Origin: Promerops cafer
Lineage: Eukaryota > Chordata > Aves > Passeriformes > Nectariniidae
DNA length: 64,000 nucleotides
Assembly: GCA_013398275.1 (NCBI GenBank)
Contig: VZSE01010145.1
Span: 863,182-927,181, forward strand
Direction of reading: 5' to 3'
Below the pieces are notes generated by a model, which saw only the letters and a list, made by a program, of their open reading frames with translations, did not search any database and was not told the origin of the DNA. Shown here piece after piece: positions 50,201 to 61,100 of this stretch (position 1 is the first letter of the stretch; the number at the start of each line of letters is the position of its first letter). The position numbers and the translations under genes were made by a program.

Positions 50201-50869
50201 AGAAGTTAAGTTAGCTAAGAACAAAGTTACCCTCATGAAAATATTTGTCTGGAAAGCTCATGCTTCAACAAAAAGAGTGTTTTATTTTTAAATATTCTTA
50301 CTGTTAAAGACAACTCAACTTTTGGGGGGAGCCAGTCCCTCGAGGTTGAGAGGTGGTAAGTGCCTTCAACTCTCAAGAAAGAAAAGGACACACTTAAACA
50401 GGAGAGCTCTGCTTGTGCAGCTGAAACAAACACTTTTCTTCCACCTGTGTCTTCATTAAAGGGGAAAAAGTTGTGAGGTCAGAGAGTACAAAGAATGTTA
50501 CCACACTATCTGCTTTAACCATTTGCAAATTAATGACAGAGCTCCTGCCTCAGCCTCAGCCAGAACAAAACCCTTCCTTCCCCATCCTCAGTCACTGCTA
50601 CATGTGTGTCCCTGGCTAGGCAGCAGATTACAGTCCCCACTCCTTTAAAGAGCACCCTGATAATATGCAGGGCTAAAATGTCAGAAGCTATTAGAAACTC
50701 TCAGACACACAATATATCTCCATCCCCACGTTTTCCCCTTACACTGTGCAATAACAGACAACAGGCATGCAAACTGCTCAGCTGCAACTGTTCCAAGTCG
50801 AATAATTACAACTTGTCAGAAAGAATTAATTTTCCCATTTCTCATAAAGATGTGTAAAAATTACCATGT
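47266..50869. other. Noncoding DNA with low-complexity patches
   Basis: No gene is recognised. A G/T-only-rich strand-biased patch lies at 48065-48127, and a 15-base A run preceded by six G is at 48529-48543. Frames over these patches are low complexity. Confidence 0.5.
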
Positions 50870-51255
50870 TATTATACACTGACACTCTCTGGAGGCAGAC
50901 ACAAAATTTAATTTTGAATTCTTTCCGCATATTAAATTAAATCCATAAATAAGAGTTTAGGCATTCACTCGGAAGCATATGTTCATTGGGAGCGAAAGCC
51001 AACACGAGCCTGGCTGTAATGGTTGTTGTAATGTTTTAATAGCTCGCTTCTTCTAAGCACCAATAAATTTACATGATCATAACAGTCGTGGGCATACAAG
51101 AAGCCCATTACTGTCTGGGCACAGGCAGCAGCGTTAACAGGATGGAAAAATGGAAGGAGGGGGGGAGAACCCTTAAATAAAATTAGGCAACTGCACTTGT
51201 CAGCTGCTCCATGATTGAATTTTTAATATTGTGGTCAATTGGTCAAAACAAATAA
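50870..51255. promoter_or_regulatory. Best candidate conserved enhancer-like element
   Basis: A roughly 380-bp segment of complex AT-rich sequence with few short repeats and seven CpGs by my count between 50941 and 51180, unusual for such AT-rich DNA. It contains ATTTAATTTTGAATTC near 50907, ATTAAATTAAATCC near 50930, and CAATAAATTTACATGATCAT near 51061. At its 3' side a CAGCTG E-box (51202-51207) is followed six bases later by TGATTGA, a PBX-type core, then TTTTTAATATTG. This arrangement is typical of deeply conserved developmental enhancers. Identity of the target gene is unknown. Confidence 0.4.
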
Positions 51256-53514
51256 TGGGATAAAATATTTTAATGTATTTAAAACCTGCTTCTGTGGTTA
51301 ACAGAGTTTATCTGTCTCTTTCTGCACGCAGCTTCAGACTTGTCAGGCTGCATTTCCATCCTGTGAGCACACAGACAGGAGGAAGGCTCGTCCTGGCACC
51401 ATCTCCCCAGCTCCTGCTGGCCAGCAGGGCTGGGTCCCAGGCTGCAAAGGGCCTGGCTGCAGCCACACCCCGTCCCAGCCCCAAACCCCGCGGCCCCAAA
51501 CGCCTCGCAGCTGGTGCCAGGGGATTTTGAAATAAAACTCATGCAGAGGGTGCATGGGGGTTGATCCCACACCCTTTGGGATGCTGGGCAGAGCAGCCCT
51601 GAAGGTAAGGGAAGAAGCAATCTGCAGATCACCATCTCCTGTCATCTTACCAACATCCCAGACTTCAGTGCAGGCTTTATCCACACAAACCCAACCTACA
51701 CGTGTGCTCCTTCAGCCAGTCTGGAGCTGCCCTGCTTGCCTGCACTTGTGTCTTCCTCACGCTCCTTCCTTTTGAATTTCCAAGGATTTGTCATTTGGAT
51801 ACATTCATAAGCAAAGCTGAGTTTGCCAACAGGGAATTCAATTGTGATATAGAGGTTAGCTGTAAAGATGGGCTCCTGAAACTTGTTTTTAAATGTGGGC
51901 AGTGAAAGATTACAGCTGACATTACGCTCTGCTTAAATTAAGCCACCACACACTGTCTCTGCCTTTCTTACATGTACAGTCAGATAGTTATTTGAAAACT
52001 TAATTATTTTTAAGAAAAAATCCCAGTCATGTCCAAACCTCTGCTCGGCACCACCAAAACTGGGAATATTTGTATGCATGGGGTGTGTGCACAGCCACAC
52101 ACCACAGTGAGTGACTCTCACTGCAGGGTCAAAGGCAAGCCAGCTCCTCCAAAAACCTGTGTATTACAAGCCTTCACAACATTCGCTTTTCTACCAGTAG
52201 ACAGTACACACAGAAGCCAGTATTACCTCTACAATCCCACATTTGCTCAAAATAAGTTCTTTAGCCCCTTACAGGCAGCAAAAACACAGCCACAGATAGC
52301 CAAGCATTTTTCATCTGCAATCATACAACATTTTGAGACCAGCACTGAAAGCCCATCTCCCACTGAAGTCAACAGAAGAGTAGCTGTTGTGGGAGCTGGA
52401 CAGGTTACCAAACTCTCACTTAGCTGCCCAAGACTTCACTGATTCCCAAACATCCAGCTCAGCTGATTCACTCTCCCGGGGGCACGCCAGCCCTGAGCTG
52501 CAGCTGCCACGGCAGGGACACAGCACCAGCACCAGCACTGGCATCCCCTCCAGGCAAGGAGAGGCCAGCAGCCAGCAAAACACAGGCATCCTTCTTCAGT
52601 AACATCACCCACTTTTAATTCTCAGAGAGAATGGATCCAGCTGAGGCCATCTACGAGCAAAAAAAGTTACTGTGCTTTGAAGTCTGCTGGGTGATGTACA
52701 GCACAGTCTGATTTCCAGGAGATATAAATACCATATAAATACTGCCATAAACACTATCCCAGGCAGGCAGCTACAAGTGATGCTCACACTGTCAGTGTGC
52801 TGCCTGGCTTGCAGCTGCTCCCAGTGCACAAATTTGCCAGAATTTCACCGCCCCAAGTTGAGCCTTTAATAATTGGAGATAATGGGATGGAGCAAAAGAG
52901 AGCCCAGCAGCAGTAATGCTGTTTTGGAATGGTTAAAAAAAGTTTACAAGTAAGCAGAGATAGCTTTGTACAGACTCCTCAGAGGTACAGATGATTCAGA
53001 AAATGAGTATGACAATAAAACTAGAGTATAGCTCTTTGAAGCTGAGGAAATGTGGGGTTTTTCACTGTGGCATTTTTGACATTATATTTTCAGTGTGTTG
53101 GCCACAAGACTGAATTCTGAAACCAAAACTTGAGAGATTTTGAAAAAGTATCTTTCGGTGGTGTGGCAGCACAGGTTACAACAACCCCACGAGGCACCAG
53201 TATTTCACTTTTCACTGACAGATCTCCTTCTTACTCAGAGGTGAAGAGACTGAAATCCTTCTCACCCACTGTGTAGCAGCTTCTCTGAAATGTATTTGCA
53301 ACCTCAGCCTAGATCCTAGTGGGTAAAAAAAACTCCACCCCACAAGGCAAAAGCCCCTAGAGCACTTGGTATTAATTGGGCAGCCTTGCTGGTGGTCTCA
53401 GGACTGAGGCCGTGGGCATGGAAAATGAACAAGCTCCTGACCTTCTTCTGATCCTCTCCACGAGGGCTGAGACAATGACTGGGCTATGCACTGCCATTTC
53501 CTATTTAATTAAAT
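51256..53514. other. Noncoding DNA, GC-richer at 51350-51520
   Basis: The GC-rich portion around 51380-51515 has a CCGCGGCC run and produces overlapping frames on both strands, none with a recognisable domain. Another GC-richer patch at 52475-52560 contains an ACCAGC trinucleotide-pair repeat. No gene is recognised. Confidence 0.45.
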
Positions 53515-53561
53515 GGCTAAATGGAAGATTTCCTCTGTGGCTAAATGGGAGGTTTCTTTTT
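53515..53561 (+). repeat. 24-bp imperfect tandem duplication
   Basis: Units GGCTAAATGGAAGATTTCCT and GGCTAAATGGGAGGTTTCTT, each with a short tail, lie head to tail at 53515-53538 and 53539-53561. A few substitutions show it is older than the exact duplications elsewhere in the window. Confidence 0.8.
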
Positions 53562-54137
53562 CCAGTGCTGCTCTCAGTCTACTAACTTGCAGTCGTTTAG
53601 GCTGACTGTAACATTTCAAGGAAATAATTCCCCCCTTCAGTTTCCCTAGAACAAAGGAGAGAATACTCCACCAGAACTGCAGCTCAGTTTATGGAGAGAC
53701 AGATTTATATGTGTGTCTTTTGATTTGCATCATTCTTCTCCTTCTAAAGGGACAACCCATGTCATTATTCCCTTTCAAAAATAAGACACGTTTACCTCTA
53801 ATCCCACAGTAGAGAGAACTTCTTCAGTGTGAGAGTGAGCTGCTTCCACGTTAAGATGTGCAAACCCCAGCTACCTGATGGTGATGATATATGCACATTA
53901 TATAATACATATATGTGGAAAACAGCCTTGATGTGACAGCTGAGTCCCGAGGCATGGTAGTAGTCACTGCATTTGAAAGACAGCTTCTCTACCAAACCAC
54001 TCAAACAGTAAAATGAACACAATATACTCTCCAGCTAGAACTATGCCCTTAAGCTTCAGTTGGAAGAGGAAAAGAAAACTTCTCATTGAAGTCTATTTTA
54101 ATTAGAGCTGCAGAGAACCAGTTTGAATGAAAGCCTG

Positions 54138-54189
54138 CCTTCTTTTTTTTCCCCTTTTTTTTCTTTTTCCTCCTTTTTTTTTTCTTTTT
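54138..54189 (+). repeat. 52-base uninterrupted pyrimidine tract
   Basis: All bases are C or T, mainly T runs broken by C. The reverse strand gives a lysine-rich frame (54049-54319) purely from this composition. It mirrors the purine tract at 20452. Confidence 0.85.
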
Positions 54190-55059
54190 GAAACCCAAGG
54201 TAGAGTTCATAAAATTCTTGGGTAGGGTGAAAACCAAAAGAAAAGCTGAAGTAAACTTGCATTTGAACATCCTTTAGCTGAAGAAATTCCTCGTAAAAAC
54301 TTGGATTTAGGGATGACAAAGAAAGGATGGGTTCTTATATTCAGTCTGCTTCTCCCATATGATCTGCAGACTGGCTCTGTCATAAAAGCTAGAAAACACT
54401 AAACAAGTTATACAGCATTTGCTTAACTGACAAAATATTCACTGATTATTACTGCCATTAGCCTGTTCTTTTTGATTTCCCTATGTATTTGTTTCTCAGC
54501 TATTTGGATGTTTAGTATCCTGACATGATGTGTCTCCAAAGCTCTGTCAGATGCTATCTCTCTAGATTAAATACATACAGAAGGATATGCTTTATGTTTG
54601 CCTGTGACAAGTGCCTCGCTCAGCCGTGGACTTCCAGGAAGGTCACGGAGCCTGCATCCATCTGTGTGAGAGAACAGCACGGGGGCACCTGCCTGGCTCC
54701 ACCCGGGCTAGGCTGAGTCACTGGGAGAAGTTTGGAGCCCAGCACAGGGAGCTGAAAGCTGCCTGCATGGCAGGCATCCACCTGCCAGCGCTGGCTGCAA
54801 CACCCTTCAGTGTTTCCTGCAAGAGGGCTCTTCCTATTTCCCTGGCTGCCTGGGGTACTAACTCACCTCCTGTGTCTCGGGGTCTTAGGCTGTGACTTTA
54901 AATCCAGGGACCTGGGCTCAAAGATTGAGAGTTCATTTCTGGGCGAGGGGAACACAAAGCTCATTTAAGCAGATGCAAAAATTATTTTGAAACAACAATG
55001 CTGCAGAATTCAGTGAGAAGGCGAAACAAGAGAGCTGCAGTACCAATCCAGCACAGGCA

Positions 55060-55160
55060 TAAGGAAACTGTAATCATATCTAATTAGAGTTAAAATAATG
55101 TTTCCCTTTGAAATGTTTAATTAGCTCTGTTTTATTACATAAACATTCTTGATGCAGAGC
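55060..55160. promoter_or_regulatory. Paired homeodomain-type sites
   Basis: A palindromic CTAATTAG lies at 55080-55087 and a second TAATTAG at 55118-55124, 38 bases apart, in AT-rich complex sequence with a further TAATCA at 55071. Such clusters occur in homeobox-regulated enhancers, but in AT-rich DNA they also arise by chance. Confidence 0.25.
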
Positions 55161-55523
55161 ATACTGAGCTAGAAGAGTCTGATGAGTTAAACAGTGCAAA
55201 GTGCTCAGGCGCCCAGTGAGGGGCAAAACCTGACAAGGAGTGGCTGTTGTTACCAGATGTCTGGACCATCAGTGGAGCCATGATGCTTGCTGCAAACAGC
55301 AGGCTATCATTTCAACCTTTGTTGCCTCTACTGAAGCCTCCCATCGTGCTTTCAATTTAACAGCATCACAAGGAGACAAAGAAATTTCTTACAATATGCC
55401 TTTCAGTTCAGAGACAAATCCCATTTAAACTTGTTCAACCTCTCATAACGTATTAGTTATTGTTGCCAGTCTGCATGTCCTCTGGCTACACACTAGTTGT
55501 TCTGGAAAAGGGAAGCTTTTTTT

Positions 55524-55572
55524 CCCCCCCCCCCCCCCCCCCCCCTTTATCTCTCTCTTTTTTTTTTTTTTA
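55524..55572 (+). repeat. C22 homopolymer followed by a CT/T15 tract
   Basis: Twenty-two consecutive C residues at 55524-55545 are preceded by seven T and followed by TTTATCTCTCTC and fifteen T (55558-55572). Long C runs are rare in vertebrate genomes. The complementary G22 can form a G-quadruplex and the C strand an i-motif. The length is likely to vary and may be misestimated by sequencing. The polypyrimidine run leads to TTCAG at 55588, resembling a splice acceptor, but no open exon follows. Confidence 0.9.
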
Positions 55573-57427
55573 ATTCTTGCCCTTCAGTTTGATAAAGCAA
55601 GACCAGATTTACTGGCAAACTTACAGCATGCTTGTCACAAGCTTGCAGCAAATTTAATTAACCTTATTACAAATATGGTTTTCTTGAAGATTACATCACA
55701 ATCTGGTTTCACATCGCCTGCTGCTGATTCAACATATTCTGTGCTTTGGAGAATATGTTCATTTTCTGAAAAAGGTCAAAATGTTAAAATAGCTAAAACT
55801 TCACTATTTCTTCTGAGTTCCTGCTCAAATCGTGTGCTGCACCAACACTTTGTCTGATGAGCAGCGTTGTTCTCCTGCCGTGTGCCACTCGTGGATGGGT
55901 TCACCTCACAGTACAGTTTACATCCTTTTAACTACAGGGACAGCCAGATGATGGGAAATTGGTTGTTAGTTTAACTCCTCGTTACACTGGGGCAAAATCC
56001 CTAAGAAGGCATAACTAGAATGAGCTTTGCCCAGTAACATATAGTTGCATGGTTTGGATTTTGGCTGCATTAGGACTGAGTTAAGGTATTATTTCTGCTC
56101 AGGAACACTGACAGTGAGAATGCATTAATTGGCTAAGATCAGCAAAATGAATTAATAACTTTTTAATTCAGTACAAATTTTTAAACCCTGAAATGTTTCA
56201 CTAAAGGACTTTTAGGTCTCAGTTTTCAGAAACTGGAACAAGAAATTCCCTGTGACAGAAATCTTATCCCAGCATTCTCCATCAGCACACTTCAAACTTT
56301 GAGGAGCTGGATAAACATACCTTGATTGCTTCCTTGAACTACACCTGAATTTGGCACCTTTACTATTTGCAGAGACTGAGTTAGTCTCCTTCAAAGTGCA
56401 TGCTCTCTCCTAAAACTCTGGGAGAAAGATGATTCCTTACATGTTCAACTTTTTCATTTAATGTCTGGAAGAGAAATGCCCTTGTCTGTGTTCATGCAAT
56501 AACAAAGCAAGACTTCACAGGCTGATATTCTCTTACGGTGTGGGAGGAAGCAGAGGAAAAAAGTCACAACATCTGTACTAAAATCCTCTTTAATAAAGCA
56601 TAAAAAGGGAGTGTAAAACAAAGACACCTTTGCTAATCACTAACTCTGTAATTCTATTAGCACACAGGTGTTATCAAATCAGTGAGCAGTGCATGCAGGA
56701 AAGATTATGCAGAAAAAAAACCCCCAAAGCAAACATGAGCACAATAGCAGGGATCTAAGACCTTGGCATATTCCATATTGTAATGGCTCCCACACAGCAC
56801 ACAGACAAGGTGCTGACCAGCACAGCAGAGGTGCAGCAAAGACACTGCATGGAGAGCAGCTGGGCTCTGGAGCAGATCATCTGCAGCAGCAGAGGTAGTA
56901 CTGGAGTGTCTAAACACGTGGGTCTCGTGCAGTGGCTTTTGGAGGGCTTCTGTATCCAAGTGCCAGCTCCCCCACCACTAGGAACACCTTCTGCTTTTAC
57001 ACCTGTGTGTACATCACACATAGTTGGTATTACTTAACTTCCACAGCTTAAACCAAGAGGTCTGAAAACTCCACTGAGAACACTTTTCCAAGAAAGACAA
57101 AAAGGGTCTGCCCACCAAGGTCACTTTTTCCCCACTGCAAGAGAAAAACAAAACAAGCAGAACTCTCCATCCTATTGCAACAACCAAAACTCCCCACACT
57201 GTTCTGCTAAACCCAGTTAATCTATAGGTTATTTCAGCACTGCCACACATGGAGGTTGTGCAGTGTTTTACTGATTCCCTTTACAACTACACAATGCAAA
57301 TATGAAATAATTTTAACTGGAATAAGGTCCTTGATTCTCTCAGGAATGTATTTACCATTAGGGTAATACATTGAAACTTTCTGTGAAATATCCAACAATA
57401 TGATAACAAGATGTTCTGCTGAGCCTG

Positions 57428-58185
57428 CTACTCAAGAAGCATCAAGAAGTGGTGAGGGATGTGAAAGTCAAGGGGAACCTCAGCCACAGTGAATAGGACA
57501 GGATGAACATTCAAGATCTTGAGCTTCTGAGAGGAGTGAGGAAGGCACAGCAGAACCACTGCCTGGACCCCAGGAGAGCTGATTTCAGATTGTTCTGGGA
57601 TTTACTTGGCAGGATCCCAGCCAGACTTCCCGGGAAGGCAAAGGGGCTCAAGAAGAGCTGCTTGATTTCCAAACCACAACCTCCTCAAAAGAAAAAGTAG
57701 TCTATCCCTGTGTGCAGAAGGTCAAGGAAGGGTGGCAGAGGGCCAGAATGGCTGCCCAAGAACTCCTCAGCTAGCTCAAATGCAAAACCAAGTCTACAGG
57801 CAATGGAAGAAGGTACAGAGAACAAACTGAGATGTTGTCCAAGCACACAGGGAGTTAGAGATGTAAGGGTTCAGCTGGAGATGGAGCTAGAAAAGGAAGT
57901 GAAAGCTGCAAGAAGAGCTTCTCTAAGTGCCTTAGAGAGAAGAGACAAAGCCAGAACTTTCTCAGAGTCACACAGCAGTGGGACAGGAGGCAATGGAAAT
58001 GCCAATTGAATATAACATTTTTTACCATGAGGAGGGTCACCTCTGCTAGCATCTGAGCTGGGAGGTTGTGGAGTCTCCACCCTTGCAAACATTAAAAAGG
58101 CAACTTGACATCCTGCTGCAGGAGGTTAGACAAGTCTCCCCAGGGCTCCATTCCCACCTAAACTAAGCTGAAATTCTACGACTGC
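57428..58185 (+). repeat. CR1 LINE copy with internal deletion of reverse transcriptase
   Basis: The + strand begins with ORF2 sequence after the endonuclease domain: DVKVKGNLSHS near 57460-57492, then DPRRADFRLFWDLLGRIP near 57565-57618, matching CR1 segments of the form DFRRADFGLFRDLLGRVP. Farther on, QLEMELEKEVKAARRASL near 57872-57925 matches QLELNLARDVKGNKKSFY, just before the reverse transcriptase. Instead of that domain, the sequence passes at about 57935-57955 into the CR1 3' untranslated region, with GGAGGTTGTGGAGTCTCCA near 58061 and a degenerate ATTCTACGAC tail near 58173. Frameshifts and stops occur, so it is inactive. Either a deletion or template jumping joined the two parts. 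Confidence 0.88.
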
Positions 58186-61100
58186 ATGAAATGTGAATCA
58201 CATTGGTCTTCCACCAGTTAAAGTGAACACCACTTAAAGAAATATTCCATAATTAACTGAATTGTTTTTGGTCCTTTGTGCAGTCTGTAATAGTTCCAGA
58301 ACTGACTGATTTACTTGGTGTATTTTTAGGTTTATTTCTAACAAGTGTTAGTCCATCTGACTGACTCTCATCCCACGTGCCTTACACTGGTGCTGTACAC
58401 CAAACACCCCGTTCAAAATGGGGTAACATAAACCTGCATGCCATCCCAGCACTTCCAGCTCATTTACTTTTGCATGCTTTCATCCATGTGTCGGCCATGC
58501 AGGTTATAAACCTGAAATCTTTCTTTAGGAGTCTGTGCCTAGAAACTGGCAGCTCACCAAAACTCTCCCTGCCCCCTACTTCTAACATGCTTCCTTTCCC
58601 AAAAGCCCTTCAACATCACAGGGGTGCATTCTGCTTTTTGCAAGCATTGAATCGTGTTTAGATATATGGATGGTTTTGAGAAGAATATTTGCTGGACTGA
58701 GTGCTGCTGGCTTTCACCTTCATGGTCCCTGCAAATCCACACAGCTTTATGCCAATGGGATAGGAAGGCTTCTGGAAACTTGTCAGCAGGTTCAAGTACT
58801 GTTCACTACAGTAATTTTGCTTTCTTCATACAACTTTGAGCTCCTCTTCGTCCTCCTCACAACTTTCCAGACAGTCTGACAGAGGAGAATTGAAGCAATC
58901 AGAATAAATTCACTGAAGGAGACAAATTTGGGCAATGTGTGAGCAGTATGCAGGAAGGGACATGAAGGGGAGCTTTTTGTCTCTAACAATTCTATACAAT
59001 CCTTTGGAGTACTGTAGAATGAAAGGTGCCCTATATAAAGGCTTGATATTATTATAAAAACATGATGTTACTACATCACCCCAAAATAAAGACTTCAAGA
59101 TTTATATCATTTCTGAACTCTCAGTGCTTGGAACACAATTGGAGACCTTTAGATGATTTGCCTGCTACTACTGTTACCAAAAATACTAAAAGAGAAGCCC
59201 ACTACTGATTGCACATAAAACAGCAACCCCTCAAAGTTTGCAGCAGTCAGCTCTCTTATCACAATCCTCTATGGACAAAGCACCTGTTTATGCTGCCAAC
59301 AAATTTAAAAAACAAAGAAATTTTCTCTTGCTCAGTAGGTGCATGCATTATTACAGTACATAAGAGACTTGCACACAATTTTTCTCAAAATTCTCAAATT
59401 TAGCTGGGCAGGGAATAGCTTCCCCATTCTGCAAAAAAACCCCTGTGCAATGACAAACTCCTTTCCAGTTCCAAAATGGGAAAACACCAGCAGTGGTAGG
59501 AGTACAACATGCACGAGCAACCAGAGTCACAGACTGCCCTGGCAGCAGCAGTTGGAGAACTCACTTTGAACCCAACAGAGCCTTTACCTTTCCACCAGAA
59601 CTGACCCAGCCAAAGGCCTTTACCCATCTCCCACACTGGCAGCACACACTGGGTCTCTTGGTCCCTTCTACAACAGCCAGACAAGTGAGAGGTAAAGGCT
59701 TTTATCTGGTATGAAGGAAAAAGAAAAGCACTTCTAAAGTTTGAATTGGGTAGGGGGAGAATTTAGGCAGATCAGTAAAGCCACAGTGACTTCTCAGAAG
59801 ATTAGAATAACTTACAGATTTGTCTCATCTGGTTTTGATGAGAAAATAGGACCTGGAGATAAGAAACTTTTCTCCCCAGAAGTTTCATAGGACTTGACAT
59901 ATTCCAACAGTAACGTATGGTTTCACTTGAAAAATTCCAGAGGAAAATAAGTTTTATAGATGAAAAAAAACAAGCCTTTGACCACCTCTAAACTTTAACC
60001 TCAACTTGTGGTAGATAATGATTATATCTGCCCTGATGCACAGAATAAAGTGGAAGTGAACATTTTTAGGGAATGTGCAAGTAGGCTTTCATAACTTCCT
60101 AACAGTGAGCTGAAATGAAGATGGAGAAGAGATGAATTGGAATTTTCAGTGAGTGTACATAGCAAATTCCAGAAGTATTATTAAAATTCATGATTGTGGA
60201 CCAGAAACAGGAAACCGAAGCACTCTCTAGCTAAATGTCTTGGTTTATATAAAAGGAGGGGAAAAAAGAGTCAGGAGATCACACACAAAGAGGGAATCTT
60301 GTGACAGTGGTCAGATAGGAAATTTTCTGCCCCAAATTCGATGATCTAAACAAACACACAGACAAAAACTGTTTTGCATCACTCACTGATGTCTTCAAGA
60401 ATGTTGCATCTAATAACAGCTCCTCTGTCCTAAGTCAGTAGATTGAGAAATGCCCCCACACACCACCAGAGAGATGTCCTGGGTTAAATGTGCTCTGATT
60501 TCTTGTGTGTGTAGCATAAACACGCACTGCTCCCACAGTAATCTGAACGGTGCCAGTGCTCATGGAATTTCTGGTAATTCGAGCAAAAAGGAAACACCAA
60601 AATCTTGTCCACTGCTCTCTCATTTGGTCCCCTGACAAGCCAGGCAGTGCCAGACCCCAGCATTCTTTGAACAAGGCACCCTGACAGAAAGTGAGACAGA
60701 TTCCTTACACAGACCACAGAACACCCCCCATCTACTAAAAGGAGAGCTCAGGAGAAGCACATCACCATCCAGTTATTTCCAGTAAGTTCTCCAGCTAATG
60801 GAAATAAACACAAGTGATTGGATGGCTGCAGAGAACTGCTTCAGTGACATATGCTGCACATAAAACCCAAGGCTGAATGTGAAGATAGCGGCAGCAAGTT
60901 AACGAGGAGAGCTGCAAAGCCAACATCTCAAAAACCAGGGAACACTGCTTTCTGTGCAGCTGCATTTCCTAGAGCATGGAGGGTGCATCTCTAGCCCAGG
61001 AGCAAGTAAAACTCTGAACAGTGTGGTAATTGTGGCTGCTGCCTGGGAGTGACATGGCTGAAGCCTGGTTAACTCCTCTGAGAGTGAAATGGCTCATGAC

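Larger units (their letters stand above)
53562..57427. other. Noncoding DNA with polypyrimidine tracts
   Basis: No gene is recognised. The region holds a 52-base pyrimidine tract, a 22-base C run and a pair of homeodomain sites, each listed separately. Overlapping frames at 56689-57037 on both strands look like chance. Confidence 0.5.

Noticed and set aside
54049..54319. Lysine-rich frames on the - strand
   Set aside because: They arise from the 52-base polypyrimidine tract and are low complexity.
55546..55640. Polypyrimidine tract plus TTCAG as a splice acceptor
   Set aside because: The sequence after it meets stops early in each frame tried and shows no exon-like pattern.
57710..58009. 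99-codon frame on the + strand as a gene
   Set aside because: Its sequence matches the CR1 ORF2 linker followed by CR1 untranslated sequence, so it is transposon debris.
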